This document shows, piece after piece, positions 45,540 to 55,121 of a stretch of DNA of 64,000 bases (position 1 is its first letter; each line of letters opens with the position of its first letter). The stretch is taken from NCBI RefSeq assembly GCF_023887685.1, contig NZ_JAMWMR010000004.1:124001-188000 (forward strand), read 5' to 3'. Both the position numbers and the translations under genes were made by a program. The notes below the pieces were generated by a model. That model did not search any database and was not told where the DNA came from. It saw only the letters and a program-made list of their open reading frames with translations. This DNA is from Streptomyces macrolidinus (GTDB taxonomy: Bacteria; Actinomycetota; Actinomycetes; Streptomycetales; Streptomycetaceae).

Positions 45540-47096
45540 ATGCCTGCACACGACGGATACGACGCCGTGGTCGTCGGCGGCGGCCACAACGGTCTGGTCG
45601 CCGCGGCCTACCTCGCGCGGGCCGGACGGTCCGTACTGGTCCTCGAACGCCTCGACCGCACCGGGGGCGCCGCCGTCTCCACCCGGCCGTTCGCCGGGCT
45701 CGACGCACGGCTGTCGCGGTACTCCTACCTGGTCAGCCTGTTACCCCCGAAGATCGTGCGCGACCTGGAGCTGGACTTCCGCGTACGGGCGCGCACGGTG
45801 TCCTCGTACACCCCGGTCGAGCGCGCCGGGCGTCCCACCGGGCTGCTCGTCGGCGGCGGCGAGCAGCGCACCCGGGAGGCGTTCGCCCGGCTCACCGGAT
45901 CCGACCGGGAGTACACGGCCTGGCAGCGCTTCTACGGGATGACGGCGGGCGTCGCCCGACGGGTCTTCCCCACGCTCACCGAACCCCTGCCCACCCGGGG
46001 CGAGTTGCGCCGCCGCATCGACGACGAGGAGGCCTGGCGGGCGCTGTTCGAGGAGCCCCTCGGTGTCGCCGTCGAACGGTACTTCGCCGACGACCTGGTC
46101 CGCGGTGTCGTCCTCACCGACGCGCTCATCGGCACCTTCGCGGACGCCCATGACCCCTCGCTGGCGCACAACCGCTGCTTCCTCTACCACGTCATCGGCG
46201 GCGGCACCGGAGCCTGGGACGTCCCGGTGGGCGGCATGGGCGCGCTCACCGACGCGCTGGCGACGGCCGCGCGCGCCGCGGGAGCGGTGATCGCCACCGG
46301 GCGGGAGGCCGTACGGATCGAGACCGACGGACACACCGCCGAGGTCACGTATCGCGGCGCGGACGGCGAAGGCGTCGTCGCGGCCCGGCACGTCCTGGTC
46401 AACGCCTCCCCGCAGGAGCTGGCCCGGCTCACCGGCGACACCCCGCCCGCCCCGGCCGAAGGCGCCCAGCTCAAGGTGAACATGCTGCTCACCCGGCTCC
46501 CGGCGCTGCGCGACACCGCCGTGGACCCGCGCGAGGCGTTCTCCGGGACCTTCCACATCGCCGAGGGCTACGGCCAACTGGCCGCCGCCCACGCCCGGTC
46601 GGCCGCGGGCGAACTGCCCACCGCGCCGCCCTCGGAGATCTACTGCCACTCGCTCACCGACCCGACCGTCCTCGGCCCCGACCTCGTGGAGCGCGGCTAC
46701 CAGACCCTCACCCTCTTCGGCCTCCACACCCCCGCGCGCCTGTTCGCGGGCGACAACGACCGGGTACGGGAGGAGTTGCTGAAGTCGACGCTGGCACAGC
46801 TCGACGCCCATCTGGCCGAGCCCGTCGAGAGCTGCCTGGCCACCGACGCGGACGGGCGCCCCTGTATCGAGGCGAAGACCCCGCTCGACCTGGAGCGCGA
46901 ACTGCGGCTGCCCGGCGGCAACATCTTCCACCGCGAGCTGGCCTGGCCGTACGCCCAGGAGGGCACGGGCCGTTGGGGCGTGGAGACCCGGCACGCGAAC
47001 GTCCTGCTGTGCGGCGCGGGCGCGGTGCGCGGCGGCGGGGTGAGCGGGGTGCCGGGGCACAACGCGGCGATGGCGGTGCTGGAGCGGTGCCTGTGA
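45540..47096 (+). CDS. Phytoene-dehydrogenase/PYROXD2-like FAD oxidoreductase
   Basis: A 518-aa flavoprotein: VVVGGGHNGLVAAAYLARAG with acidic VLERLDRTGGAA (FAD site), GGTGAWDVPVGGMGALTDALA in the middle and the C-terminal FAD contact LLCGAGAVRGGGVSGVPGHNAA. This matches the pyridine nucleotide-disulphide oxidoreductase-domain-2 group; substrates in bacteria are unknown. A TTA codon (45741-45743, residue 68) makes it a likely bldA target, so it should be translated mainly late in growth. It lies just downstream of the MITE-broken oxygenase and ends at a 13-bp hairpin. Confidence 0.87.
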   Translation: MPAHDGYDAVVVGGGHNGLVAAAYLARAGRSVLVLERLDRTGGAAVSTRPFAGLDARLSRYSYLVSLLPPKIVRDLELDFRVRARTVSSYTPVERAGRPTGLLVGGGEQRTREAFARLTGSDREYTAWQRFYGMTAGVARRVFPTLTEPLPTRGELRRRIDDEEAWRALFEEPLGVAVERYFADDLVRGVVLTDALIGTFADAHDPSLAHNRCFLYHVIGGGTGAWDVPVGGMGALTDALATAARAAGAVIATGREAVRIETDGHTAEVTYRGADGEGVVAARHVLVNASPQELARLTGDTPPAPAEGAQLKVNMLLTRLPALRDTAVDPREAFSGTFHIAEGYGQLAAAHARSAAGELPTAPPSEIYCHSLTDPTVLGPDLVERGYQTLTLFGLHTPARLFAGDNDRVREELLKSTLAQLDAHLAEPVESCLATDADGRPCIEAKTPLDLERELRLPGGNIFHRELAWPYAQEGTGRWGVETRHANVLLCGAGAVRGGGVSGVPGHNAAMAVLERCL

Positions 47097-47128
47097 CCCA
47101 CCGATCGGCTGCCCGGCCGATCGGTGGG
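47097..47128. terminator. 13-bp perfect hairpin terminator
   Basis: CCCACCGATCGGC (47097-47109) and its exact complement (47116-47128) flank TGCCCG and begin right after the stop of the upstream gene. It also serves the converging serine hydrolase gene. Confidence 0.85.
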
Positions 47129-47165
47129 ATGCCGAGGACCTACGGCCATCCGGTGTCAGTCGGTG

Positions 47166-48971
47166 TCAGTCGGTAGACGCGGTCCAGCCCTTCGCCTCGA
47201 TCCGCGTCGCGTCCGCCGGTCGCATGCCGTCGAACACGACCCGCCCACCGGCCTCGACCTTCAGCCCGTCCACGTACACGCCCCGTCCCACGTACAGCGT
47301 GTCGGTCGCGTACCGCCACCGCAGGGTGAGCCGCGCCGTCGTCGGCAGAGGCGCGCTGAGCTGGTGCCACACCCGCCCCGACCAGCCGGTGACCGAGCCG
47401 GACGGATGCTCCTCGGAGTCCCGGCCGCCGCGCACCGTGGTGAACGGCACTGCCTCCCAGGTCGCGCCGCCGTCGCCGGAGGCCTCCAGGAAGGCCGCGT
47501 CCGAGGCCGGTTCGGTGTCCCACCACAGGTCGCACCGGAGCCGGGCGTCACCGCCGCGGGTGTCCAGCGCGGGCAGCGTGAGCGTCGCCGAGGTGGAGCC
47601 CGCCATGCCGGAGAACCACGCCGTACGTCCACGCGTCGGCCGGACGGCCACCGCCCGCGCCAGGTTGTTCCCCGCGGCCACCCGGGGCGCCGAACCGGAG
47701 CGCCAATTGCGTACGGGATGCACGGAGTTGCCGAGCACCACGAGGAACGTGTCGGTGCTCGGATCGAGGACGAGGCAGGTGCCCGTGAAGCCGGTGTGCC
47801 CCGCCGTGCGCGGCGTGGCCATCGCGCCCATGTACCAGTGCTGGTAGAGCTCGAAGCCCAGCCCGTGGTTCTGGCCCGGGAAGGCGGTGTTGAAGTCGGT
47901 GAACATCAGGTCCACGGACGCGGGTTCCAGGATGCGCGCGCTGCCGTACGCGCCGCCGTTCAGCAGGGTCCGGCCGAGCACCGCGAGGTCCCACGCGCTG
48001 GAGAACACCCCCGCGTGCCCCGCGACACCGCCGAGGCTGTACGCGTTCTCGTCGTGCACCTCTCCCCAGACGAGCCCGCGGTCGAGCCCGGACCAGGGCT
48101 TGCGGGCGTCCTCGGTCGCCGCGATCCGCGGCTTCCAGGAGGCGGGCGGGTTGTAGCGGGTGCTGCTCATGCCGAGGGGAGCGGTGATCTCCTCGCGCAG
48201 CAGGGCGTCCAGCGGCTGACCGGTGATCGCCTCCAGGACGAGCTGGAGGGAGATCAGGTTCAGGTCCGAGTAGAGATAGGCCGTGCCGGGCGGGTTCAGC
48301 GGCGCCTCGTCCCAGATGAGGCGGAGCTTGCCCTCGCGGGTGGGGGCGTCGTAGAGAGGGATCCAGGCGCGGAACCCCGAGGTGTGGGTGAGGAGTTGGC
48401 GGATCGTGATGTCCTGCTTGCCCGCGCCGCCGAACTCCGGCAGGTAGGAGGCGACCTTGGCCTCCAACTCCAGTGTGCCGCGTTCCAGTTGCTGGACGGC
48501 GAGGATCGAGGTGAACAGTTTGGAGACGGACGCGAGATCGAAGACCGTGTCCCGGGTCATGGGGATCTGCTGGTCGGCGGGCAGCTCGACGCCGGTGTCG
48601 GTCTTCTCGTCGTACGCCGAGTAGCGCACCGCCGATCCGATCGGCTCGTGCAGGGCCACCGTGGCGCCCCGCCCGGCGAGCAGCACGGCGCCCGCGTACC
48701 AGGGGTGCCTGGGGGAGGGGCCGAGGTAGGTCTTCGCGTCGGTGACCAGGCGCCGCAACTGCTCGGGGAGCAGATCCGCCTGCTGGGCGGAGCCGCGCCG
48801 CAGCACGGGGCGGCCGGACTTCTCGGGCGCGGCCGTGGTCGCGTCCGCGTCCGTGTCCGCCGCCGCGGCCGGGGCGGCGCCGAGCGGGGCAAGGATCAGC
48901 GCACCACCCAAGGCCGCTGTGACACCGCCGAGTTGACGTCTTGTCAGTCCGCTGTCCGCTCTGTCTGCCAT
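47166..48971 (-). CDS. Secreted serine hydrolase, beta-lactamase class C / PBP4*-like, with C-terminal beta domain
   Basis: A 601-aa exported protein. The N-terminus is a Tat-type signal (LTRRQLGGVTAALGGALILAP). The catalytic domain has Ser148-x-x-Lys151 (SVSK), YSDLN as the second motif and GHTGF replacing KTG. Residues ~420-600 form a beta-rich domain (SATLTLPALDT, LRCDLWWDTEP, GRVWHQLSAPLP) like carbohydrate-binding or immune-inhibitor-A-type modules. It likely cleaves D-amino-acyl esters or peptides at the cell surface. The gene stands alone, with no wall operon around it. Confidence 0.88.
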   Translation of the reverse strand: MADRADSGLTRRQLGGVTAALGGALILAPLGAAPAAAADTDADATTAAPEKSGRPVLRRGSAQQADLLPEQLRRLVTDAKTYLGPSPRHPWYAGAVLLAGRGATVALHEPIGSAVRYSAYDEKTDTGVELPADQQIPMTRDTVFDLASVSKLFTSILAVQQLERGTLELEAKVASYLPEFGGAGKQDITIRQLLTHTSGFRAWIPLYDAPTREGKLRLIWDEAPLNPPGTAYLYSDLNLISLQLVLEAITGQPLDALLREEITAPLGMSSTRYNPPASWKPRIAATEDARKPWSGLDRGLVWGEVHDENAYSLGGVAGHAGVFSSAWDLAVLGRTLLNGGAYGSARILEPASVDLMFTDFNTAFPGQNHGLGFELYQHWYMGAMATPRTAGHTGFTGTCLVLDPSTDTFLVVLGNSVHPVRNWRSGSAPRVAAGNNLARAVAVRPTRGRTAWFSGMAGSTSATLTLPALDTRGGDARLRCDLWWDTEPASDAAFLEASGDGGATWEAVPFTTVRGGRDSEEHPSGSVTGWSGRVWHQLSAPLPTTARLTLRWRYATDTLYVGRGVYVDGLKVEAGGRVVFDGMRPADATRIEAKGWTASTD

Positions 48972-49200
48972 GTGAGGTCTCCTGCCGCGTCGCCTGAAAG
49001 AAACTTTCTGGAATCGCTGTGCAGAGTGAAAGATTCATGTCAGCGGGAGGGTGTGTCAAGAAGTCGGCGCCCCGCGTGGGCCGGTCCCACCCATCAGGGG
49101 GGAACGCCCGCCTGCCCGGCCCTTGACCTTCCGCGCGGGACGCCGCAAGGATCACGTCAGGGTCCGGGCGAACCGAGCCCACCTCACGGAGGAGCACGGC

Positions 49201-50700
49201 ATGACGGCGGGACGAAGTGTCACGGTCGACAGCATGCTGCGGCGCAGCGCCCGGCGTACCCCGGAGCGCGTCGCGGTCCGCTACCGCGAACGGACCTGGA
49301 CCTACGCGGCACTTGACGACGCGGTGTCCCGCGCCGCGCGCGTCCTGCGCGAGACCGGTCTCGCCCCCGGCGACCGGGTCGGCGCCTTCGGGCACAACTC
49401 CGACGCGTATCTGCTCGGCTTCCTGGCCTGTGCCCGCGCCGGGTTGGTGCACGTACCGGTCAACCAGAACCTGACCGGCGACGACTTGGCGTACATCATC
49501 GAGCAGTCCGGCTGCTCCCTCGTCCTCGCGGACCCGGACCTCACCCACCAACTGGGCGAGGACGTAAGGGTGTTGCCACTGCGCGACGCGGGCGACTCGC
49601 TGCTCGCGCGACTGGCCGCGGCAGAGGCGTACGACGGCGCGGAGCCGCGCGGCGAGGACCTGGTCCAACTCCTCTACACCTCCGGTACGACCGCCCTGCC
49701 CAAGGGCGCGATGATGACCCACGGCGCGCTGGTGCACGAGTACCTCAGCGCGATCGCGGCCCTCGATCTGCGCGCGGACGACCGGCCGGTGCATTCGCTG
49801 CCGCTCTACCACTCCGCGCAGATGCATGTCTTCCTGATGCCCTGCCTCGCCGTCGGCGCGGAGAACACCATCCTGGACGCGCCCGACGGGGACCAGCTCT
49901 TCGACCTGATCGAGACGGGCCGCGCGGACAGCCTGTTCGCGCCGCCCACCGTGTGGATCGGCCTCGCGGGCCGCCCCGACTTCACCACCCGCGACCTGAG
50001 CGGACTGCGCAAGGCCTACTACGGCGCCTCGATCATGCCCGTGGCCGTCCTGGAACGGCTGACGGAACGTCTGCCCGACCTCGCCTTCTACAACTGCTTC
50101 GGACAGAGCGAGATCGGCCCGCTGGCCATGGTCCTCGGCCCGAAGGAGCACACCGGGCGCATGGACTCCTGCGGACGCCCGGTGCTGTTCGTGGAGGCGA
50201 GGCTCGTCGACGAGTCGGGCGAGGGCGTGCGGGACGGGGAGCGGGGCGAGATCGTCTACCGCTCACCGCAGTTGTGCGACGGCTACTGGGACAGACCCGA
50301 GGAGAGCGCCGACGCCTTCCGCGGCGGCTGGTTCCACTCCGGCGACCTCGCCGTCAAGGACGCCGACGGCTACTTCACCATCGTGGACCGGGTCAAGGAC
50401 GTCATCAACTCCGGTGGCGTACTGGTCGCTTCACGCCAGGTCGAGGAGGCCCTCTACACCCACGAACGGGTGGGGGAGGCCGCGGTGATCGGGCTGCCCG
50501 ACGAGCGCTGGATCGAAGCGGTCACCGCGGTCGTCGTCCCGCGCGGCGAGGTGACCGAGGCCGAACTCCTCGCCCACGCACGCGAGAAGCTCGCCCCCTT
50601 CAAGGCACCCAAGCGGGTGCTGTTCGTGGACGAGCTGCCGCGCAACGCGAGCGGGAAGATCCTCAAGCGGGAACTGCGGAACCGGTTCGCGGAGGGCTGA
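49201..50700 (+). CDS. Acyl-CoA synthetase (FadD-like, ANL superfamily)
   Basis: A 499-aa adenylate-forming ligase that would make acyl-CoA from a fatty or aryl acid. P-loop YTSGTTALPKGAMMTH (from ~157), A5-like YNCFGQSEIGPL, hinge GWFHSGDLAVKDADGYFTIVDRVKDVINSGG and catalytic Lys in PRNASGKILKREL are all intact. ATG 49201 has GGAGGAG at a good distance. It converges on paaK with only 2 bp between stops; the two ligases may serve related acid catabolism, but no beta-oxidation or paa genes are adjacent. Confidence 0.92.
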   Translation: MTAGRSVTVDSMLRRSARRTPERVAVRYRERTWTYAALDDAVSRAARVLRETGLAPGDRVGAFGHNSDAYLLGFLACARAGLVHVPVNQNLTGDDLAYIIEQSGCSLVLADPDLTHQLGEDVRVLPLRDAGDSLLARLAAAEAYDGAEPRGEDLVQLLYTSGTTALPKGAMMTHGALVHEYLSAIAALDLRADDRPVHSLPLYHSAQMHVFLMPCLAVGAENTILDAPDGDQLFDLIETGRADSLFAPPTVWIGLAGRPDFTTRDLSGLRKAYYGASIMPVAVLERLTERLPDLAFYNCFGQSEIGPLAMVLGPKEHTGRMDSCGRPVLFVEARLVDESGEGVRDGERGEIVYRSPQLCDGYWDRPEESADAFRGGWFHSGDLAVKDADGYFTIVDRVKDVINSGGVLVASRQVEEALYTHERVGEAAVIGLPDERWIEAVTAVVVPRGEVTEAELLAHAREKLAPFKAPKRVLFVDELPRNASGKILKRELRNRFAEG

Positions 50701-50702
50701 GC

Positions 50703-51998
50703 TCAGCGCGGGCGCTGGTCCACGATGCGCCTGATCTTGCCCACCGACCGCTCCAGCGACTCCGGTTCGACGATCTCGACGCCGACGGAGACCCCGATCC
50801 CGTCCTTCACGGCCGCGGTGATGGCCCGCGCCGCCGCCTCGCGCTGCTCGGGCGTGGCTCCCGCCCTCGCCTCGGCCCGCACCGTCAGGGCGTCGAGCCG
50901 GCCCTCACGCGTGAGCCGGAGCTGGAAGTGCGGCGCCACACCCGGGGTGCGCAGCACGATCTCCTCGATCTGTGTGGGGAAGAGGTTCACGCCGCGCAGG
51001 ATGACCATGTCGTCGCTGCGGCCGGTGACCTTCTCCATCCGCCGGAACACACGGGCCGTGCCCGGCAGCAGACGGGTCAGATCCCGGGTGCGGTAGCGGA
51101 TCACGGGCATGGCCTCCTTGGTCAGGGAGGTGAAGACCAGCTCGCCCTCCTCGCCGTCGGGCAGTACCTCGCCGGTGATCGGGTCGACGACCTCGGGGTA
51201 GAAGTGGTCCTCCCACACATGCAGACCGTCCTTGGTCTCCACGCACTCCTGCGCCACGCCCGGACCGACGACCTCCGAGAGGCCGTAGATGTCGACCGCG
51301 TCGATCGCGAACCGCTCCTCGATCTCGCGCCGCATCTCCCCGGTCCACGGCTCGGCGCCGAAGATCCCCACGCGCAGGGAGGTGCCGCGCGGGTCGATGC
51401 CCTGGCGCTCGAACTCGTCGAGGAGGGTGAGCATGTACGAGGGGGTCACCATGATGATGTCGGGCTTCAGGTCCTGGATGAGCCGGACCTGACGGGCCGT
51501 CATGCCACCGGAGGCGGGGATCACGGTGCAGCCGAGGCGTTCGGCGCCGTAGTGGGCGCCGAGGCCGCCGGTGAACAGGCCGTAGCCGTACGCCACATGC
51601 ACCGTGTCACCGGGCCGACCGCCCGCCGCGCGGATCGAACGGGCCACCATGTCCGACCACATGGACAGGTCGTTGTCGGTGTAGCCGACGACCGTGGGGT
51701 GTCCGGTGGTACCGCTGGAGGCGTGGAGCCGCCGTATCCGCTCGCGGGGGACGGCGAACATCCCGTACGGGTAGTTGTCCCGCAGATCGGCCTTCACCGT
51801 GAAGGGGAACCGGGCCAGATCGGCGAGTGTGCGGCAGTCGTCCGGGTGGACCCCGGCCTTGTCGAAGGAGTCCCGGTAGAACGGCACCTGGGTGTACGCG
51901 TGCCGCAGTGTGGCCCGCAACCGCTCCAACTGCACGGCCCGTAGCTCCTCGGCGCCGAGTCGTTCCCCGTCGTCCAGCAGGTCTCGCGTATCCGCCAT
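50703..51998 (-). CDS. paaK: Phenylacetate-CoA ligase
   Basis: A 431-aa ligase activating phenylacetate to phenylacetyl-CoA in the cytoplasm. PaaK hallmarks: ASSGTTGHPTVVGYT, DTVHVAYGYGLFTGGLGAHYG, the YGLSEVVGPG motif, PVIRYRTRDLT and the C-terminal GVNLFPTQIEE. ATG 51998 with GGAGAC is chosen over an ATG at 52022. It normally feeds the PaaABCDE epoxidase, whose genes are not in this window, so it may be an unlinked copy or act on another aryl acid. Confidence 0.93.
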   Translation of the reverse strand: MADTRDLLDDGERLGAEELRAVQLERLRATLRHAYTQVPFYRDSFDKAGVHPDDCRTLADLARFPFTVKADLRDNYPYGMFAVPRERIRRLHASSGTTGHPTVVGYTDNDLSMWSDMVARSIRAAGGRPGDTVHVAYGYGLFTGGLGAHYGAERLGCTVIPASGGMTARQVRLIQDLKPDIIMVTPSYMLTLLDEFERQGIDPRGTSLRVGIFGAEPWTGEMRREIEERFAIDAVDIYGLSEVVGPGVAQECVETKDGLHVWEDHFYPEVVDPITGEVLPDGEEGELVFTSLTKEAMPVIRYRTRDLTRLLPGTARVFRRMEKVTGRSDDMVILRGVNLFPTQIEEIVLRTPGVAPHFQLRLTREGRLDALTVRAEARAGATPEQREAAARAITAAVKDGIGVSVGVEIVEPESLERSVGKIRRIVDQRPR

Positions 51999-52206
51999 GG
52001 GGACGTCTCCCTCGCCCATCACACTCGCCCATCACACCGATTTCGGACGACCGATCATTCGGTCGACTTGTTGGGGATCAGTAATCCAGCCAACCTGTCC
52101 CAAGGCAAGAGGTCGACGCGAAATTCTCCCCACGGACACCATCCGTGGCTGCCCTCGCGCGCAATCCCGTTGCCGTCGGCCCGTCCCGCTCGGGAGGATC
52201 GGCGCC

Positions 52207-53043
52207 ATGCCCGCTTACGACGCGTACGACGGAACCCGCCTCGCCTACCACCTGCGCGGAGAGGGGGAACCCCTGGTCGTCCTGCCCGGTGGGCCCATGC
52301 GGGCCGGAGCGTATCTCGGGGACCTGGGCGGGCTGGCCGCCCGGCGTCGGCTCGTCCTGCTCGACCTGCGGGGCACCGGGGACTCCGCTCTGCCTGCCGA
52401 CCCGGCCACGTACCGCTGCGACCGCCTCGTGGACGACGTGGAGGCGCTGCGCGAACACCTCGGCCTCGACCGCATGGACGTCCTCGCCCACTCGGCAGGC
52501 GGCAGCCTCGCCCTGCTGTACGCCGCCCGCCACCCGCAACGCATCGCGCGGCTCGCCCTGATCACCGCCACGCCCTGGGCCCTCGGCATGCCCGCGACCG
52601 CCGAGGACCGGCTCGCGGCGGCCCGGCTGCGCGAGGACGAGCCCTGGTTCGCGGACGCCTTCCCCGCGTTCGAGGCGTGGCTGACCGGGCGCGGCGACTT
52701 CGACCCCGCCTTCCTGCCCTTCTTCCACGGCCGCTGGGACGCGCGGGCACAGGCCCATGCGGACGCCGAGGAGGAACAGACCAACGAGGCCGCGGCCGAC
52801 GTCTACGGCTCCGAGGGCGCCTACGACCCGCCCGCCACGCGGGCGGCGCTCGCGCGACTCACCGCGCCCGTCCTCGTCCTCGCGGGCGGACTCGACGGCG
52901 GACCCCGCCCGGACCTCGCGCGCCGGGTCACCGAGGCCGTCCCGCACGCCGAGTTCGCAGTCCAGGAGGGCGCCGGCCACTACCCGTGGCTGGACGACCC
53001 CGACGGGTTCACGGCCCGCGTGGGCGACTTCTTCGCCAGGTGA
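52207..53043 (+). CDS. Alpha/beta-hydrolase, proline-iminopeptidase-like
   Basis: A 278-aa cytoplasmic hydrolase: LVVLPGGPMRAGAYLGDLG (GGP oxyanion region of the S33 group), LLDLRGTGDSALP, nucleophile elbow LAHSAGGSLAL (AHSAG in place of GQSWG), acidic VLAGGLDGGPRPD, and the catalytic His in GAGHYPWLD. The cap region is rich in Asp/Glu/Ala. ATG 52207 follows GGGAGG. It diverges from paaK. Peptidase or esterase activity cannot be told apart from sequence. Confidence 0.87.
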   Translation: MPAYDAYDGTRLAYHLRGEGEPLVVLPGGPMRAGAYLGDLGGLAARRRLVLLDLRGTGDSALPADPATYRCDRLVDDVEALREHLGLDRMDVLAHSAGGSLALLYAARHPQRIARLALITATPWALGMPATAEDRLAAARLREDEPWFADAFPAFEAWLTGRGDFDPAFLPFFHGRWDARAQAHADAEEEQTNEAAADVYGSEGAYDPPATRAALARLTAPVLVLAGGLDGGPRPDLARRVTEAVPHAEFAVQEGAGHYPWLDDPDGFTARVGDFFAR

Positions 53044-53173
53044 TCGGCCGATCGGGCTCCTGGCCACGGCTGTTCCCGGGACACGACCCGCGGCATCCCA
53101 CCGTGGTGGCCTGTCGGCTGTCGTACACGATCGCTAGGCTGGCCGCGGACGACGAATCGGGAGGAGCACGGAC

Positions 53174-53416
53174 GTGGCCGAGAGCACCACCCAGCAGCAG
53201 CCGTTCACCGGCTGGGACAAACCGGAGCTGGACCTCAGCAACGCCGACTGGCACTCCAGCAGCAGAGGGCTCGGAGATGTCGAGATCGCCTTCATCGAGG
53301 GCTTCATCGCCATGCGGAACAGTGGCCGTCCCGAGAGCCCTTCCTTGATCTTCACCCCCGCGGAATGGGGCGCCTTCGTGTCCGGGGCGCGGAAGGGGGA
53401 GTTCGACCTGACGTGA
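53174..53416 (+). CDS. DUF397 domain protein, unpaired
   Basis: An 80-aa protein of the DUF397 group, with NADWHSSSRGLGDVEIAFIEGFIAMRNSG and the typical end FTPAEWGAFVSGARKGEFD. In Streptomyces these small proteins usually sit beside an XRE-type regulator (BldB/AbaA-like or WhiJ-like pairs). No such regulator is adjacent here. GTG 53174 follows GGAGG. A TAGGCT -10-like box lies at 53135-53140. Confidence 0.85.
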   Translation: MAESTTQQQPFTGWDKPELDLSNADWHSSSRGLGDVEIAFIEGFIAMRNSGRPESPSLIFTPAEWGAFVSGARKGEFDLT

Positions 53417-53530
53417 GCCCGCACCGGGCGCGGAATTCGCGGACACGCGGCCGGTGACCCCGCTCCGGGGCCGTCGAGTACGTCAGGCTGGCCCCGGAAC
53501 GATCACCGTGTGTGCCGGAGGCGAGAATCC

Positions 53531-54448
53531 ATGAGCACCCTGCCGGTTGTCGCGGCCGTCGACGGATCGGACGACAGCCTGCGCGCCCTGGAGTGGGCCC
53601 TGAGCGCCGCACGGCTGCGCGAGGCGCCGCTGCGTGTGGTCCATGTGCGCCAGTACGCGTCCTGGGCGCAGCCCGACGTCCTCGTCGCCGGTCCGCCGGA
53701 TCCGGCCGAGGACCCGGTGCTCGACCAGGTACGGGCCCGGTTGGAGGGCCGGGCCGACCGCCCCGCCATGGAGTACCTGTCGCTGGCCGGAGCCGCGGCT
53801 GCCGTGCTGCCCGAACTGGGCGGCACCGCTCAGCTCATGGTGCTCGGCTCACGGGGCCGCGGCGGCTTCGCCAGCCTGCTGCTCGGCTCCAGCGGCGTGG
53901 CCGCCGCGCGCGACGCCGAGTGCCCGGTGGTCGTGGTGCCACGCCCGGGACGCGAGGTGCACTCGGGCCCGCCCGTCGCGCCGGGGCCGCGTGTCGTCGT
54001 CGGTCTCCAGGTCGACAGCCCCGCCGATGCCACCTTCGCCTTCGCCTTCACGGAGGCGGACCGCCGAGACGCCCGGCTCCAGGTGATCGCCGCCTACCCG
54101 TGGCCGCCGGCCCGCATCTGGACGGCGCCCGGCGAACTCGTCCCTCCGGGCGACGACGAGGACGCCGTGGAGGGCGAGGTCCGGACCCTGGCCGCGAGCC
54201 TCCTCGCGCTGCACCGGGAGCGGCATCCGCAGGTGCGGGTCGACCTCGTGACACCGCCCGGCGACGCCGCGGGCCACCTCGTCGCGGCCTCCAAGGACGC
54301 CGAACTGGTCGTCGTGGGCCGTCACCGCCGCCGCCTCCTCTCACCCGCCCGCATGATCGGCTCGGTGACCCAGGCCGTACTGCTCCACGCGGCGAGCCCC
54401 ATCGCGGTGATCCCCCCGACGACGGAACCCGCGCGCACCGACGAGTGA
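53531..54448 (+). CDS. Universal stress protein, two tandem USP domains
   Basis: A 305-aa tandem USP. Domain 1 begins PVVAAVDGSDDSLRALEWALS and has the ATP-binding GSRGRGGFASLLLGSSG with ECPVVVVPRP. Domain 2 (from ~residue 158, RVVVGLQVDSPADATFAFAF) ends VVGRHRRRLLSPARMIGSVTQAVL with SPIAVIPP; its glycine loop is degenerate, so only domain 1 may bind ATP. ATG 53531 has GGAGGCGAG. Actinobacterial relatives respond to hypoxia and dormancy. Confidence 0.92.
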   Translation: MSTLPVVAAVDGSDDSLRALEWALSAARLREAPLRVVHVRQYASWAQPDVLVAGPPDPAEDPVLDQVRARLEGRADRPAMEYLSLAGAAAAVLPELGGTAQLMVLGSRGRGGFASLLLGSSGVAAARDAECPVVVVPRPGREVHSGPPVAPGPRVVVGLQVDSPADATFAFAFTEADRRDARLQVIAAYPWPPARIWTAPGELVPPGDDEDAVEGEVRTLAASLLALHRERHPQVRVDLVTPPGDAAGHLVAASKDAELVVVGRHRRRLLSPARMIGSVTQAVLLHAASPIAVIPPTTEPARTDE

Positions 54449-54555
54449 GCCGGCTCCCGGCACGTGCGCCGAAGGTCCCGCTCGGCGGCCGTCGAGCGGC
54501 TCTCCGCGGGCCCACCCCAAGTCCCGTCGCCCGCTCGGCCACGTACCATTGCGGC

Positions 54556-55053
54556 ATGTCCTTCCTCCGCCGCCGCAGCGCCACTCCCGCAGGCCCCGAC
54601 TTCGACGTTCTGGCCATGGATCCGGGGGACTGGCCGGGCAACCTCGGTGCCGGTCTGCTGCCCGCTCCCGACGGCAGTTGCCAGGGTGTGTTCCTGCGCT
54701 ACGACCTGTTCGGCGGACGCGGACCCGCGATGATCATCGGCAATCTGCCGGAGGGCTCCCCGGCCCGTGAGGTCGCCGAGGGAGAGATCCCGTTCGAGGT
54801 GGCCCAGCTCCTCCTCGCGCTCGACAACGACGAGGAGGTCACCGTCGTCGGGAGCGAGGACATCCCGGTGATGCAGGGCGACAACCTCCTGATCGTGCGC
54901 CGCCTCAAGCTCTCCGAGGGCCGTATCTCCTGCGTCCAGTTCGACCGCAGCGACAACATCCTGGTGACCATCGCCGCCTGGGACCGCCCCATCACGGACG
55001 ACCTGTACGTCCTGCTGAAGCCGCTGCCCGCGGAACTGTTCCAGCAGGGCTGA
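54556..55053 (+). CDS. Hypothetical cytoplasmic protein (165 aa)
   Basis: I do not recognise the family. An alpha/beta protein with PDFDVLAMDPGDWPGNLGAGLLP, VFLRYDLFGGRGPAMIIGNLP, EVAQLLLALDNDEEVTVVG and a C-terminal VTIAAWDRPITDDLYVLLKPLP. It is acidic, without signal peptide or membrane segment. ATG 54556 follows a TACCAT -10-like box at 54544-54549 so closely that the mRNA is probably leaderless. It ends at a strong hairpin shared with the amidase gene. Confidence 0.65.
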   Translation: MSFLRRRSATPAGPDFDVLAMDPGDWPGNLGAGLLPAPDGSCQGVFLRYDLFGGRGPAMIIGNLPEGSPAREVAEGEIPFEVAQLLLALDNDEEVTVVGSEDIPVMQGDNLLIVRRLKLSEGRISCVQFDRSDNILVTIAAWDRPITDDLYVLLKPLPAELFQQG

Positions 55054-55070
55054 CCGCCCCGGCGTACCGA

Positions 55071-55107
55071 GAGGGCCGGGACCGTCGAGTGTCCCGGTCC
55101 GGCCCTC
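55071..55107. terminator. 13-bp hairpin between converging genes
   Basis: GAGGGCCGGGACCG (from 55071) pairs with CGGTCCGGCCCTC (to 55107) with one bulged G. It lies 18 bp after the upstream stop and 14 bp before the amidase stop. Confidence 0.8.
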
Positions 55108-55121
55108 CCGCCTCGCGCGTG

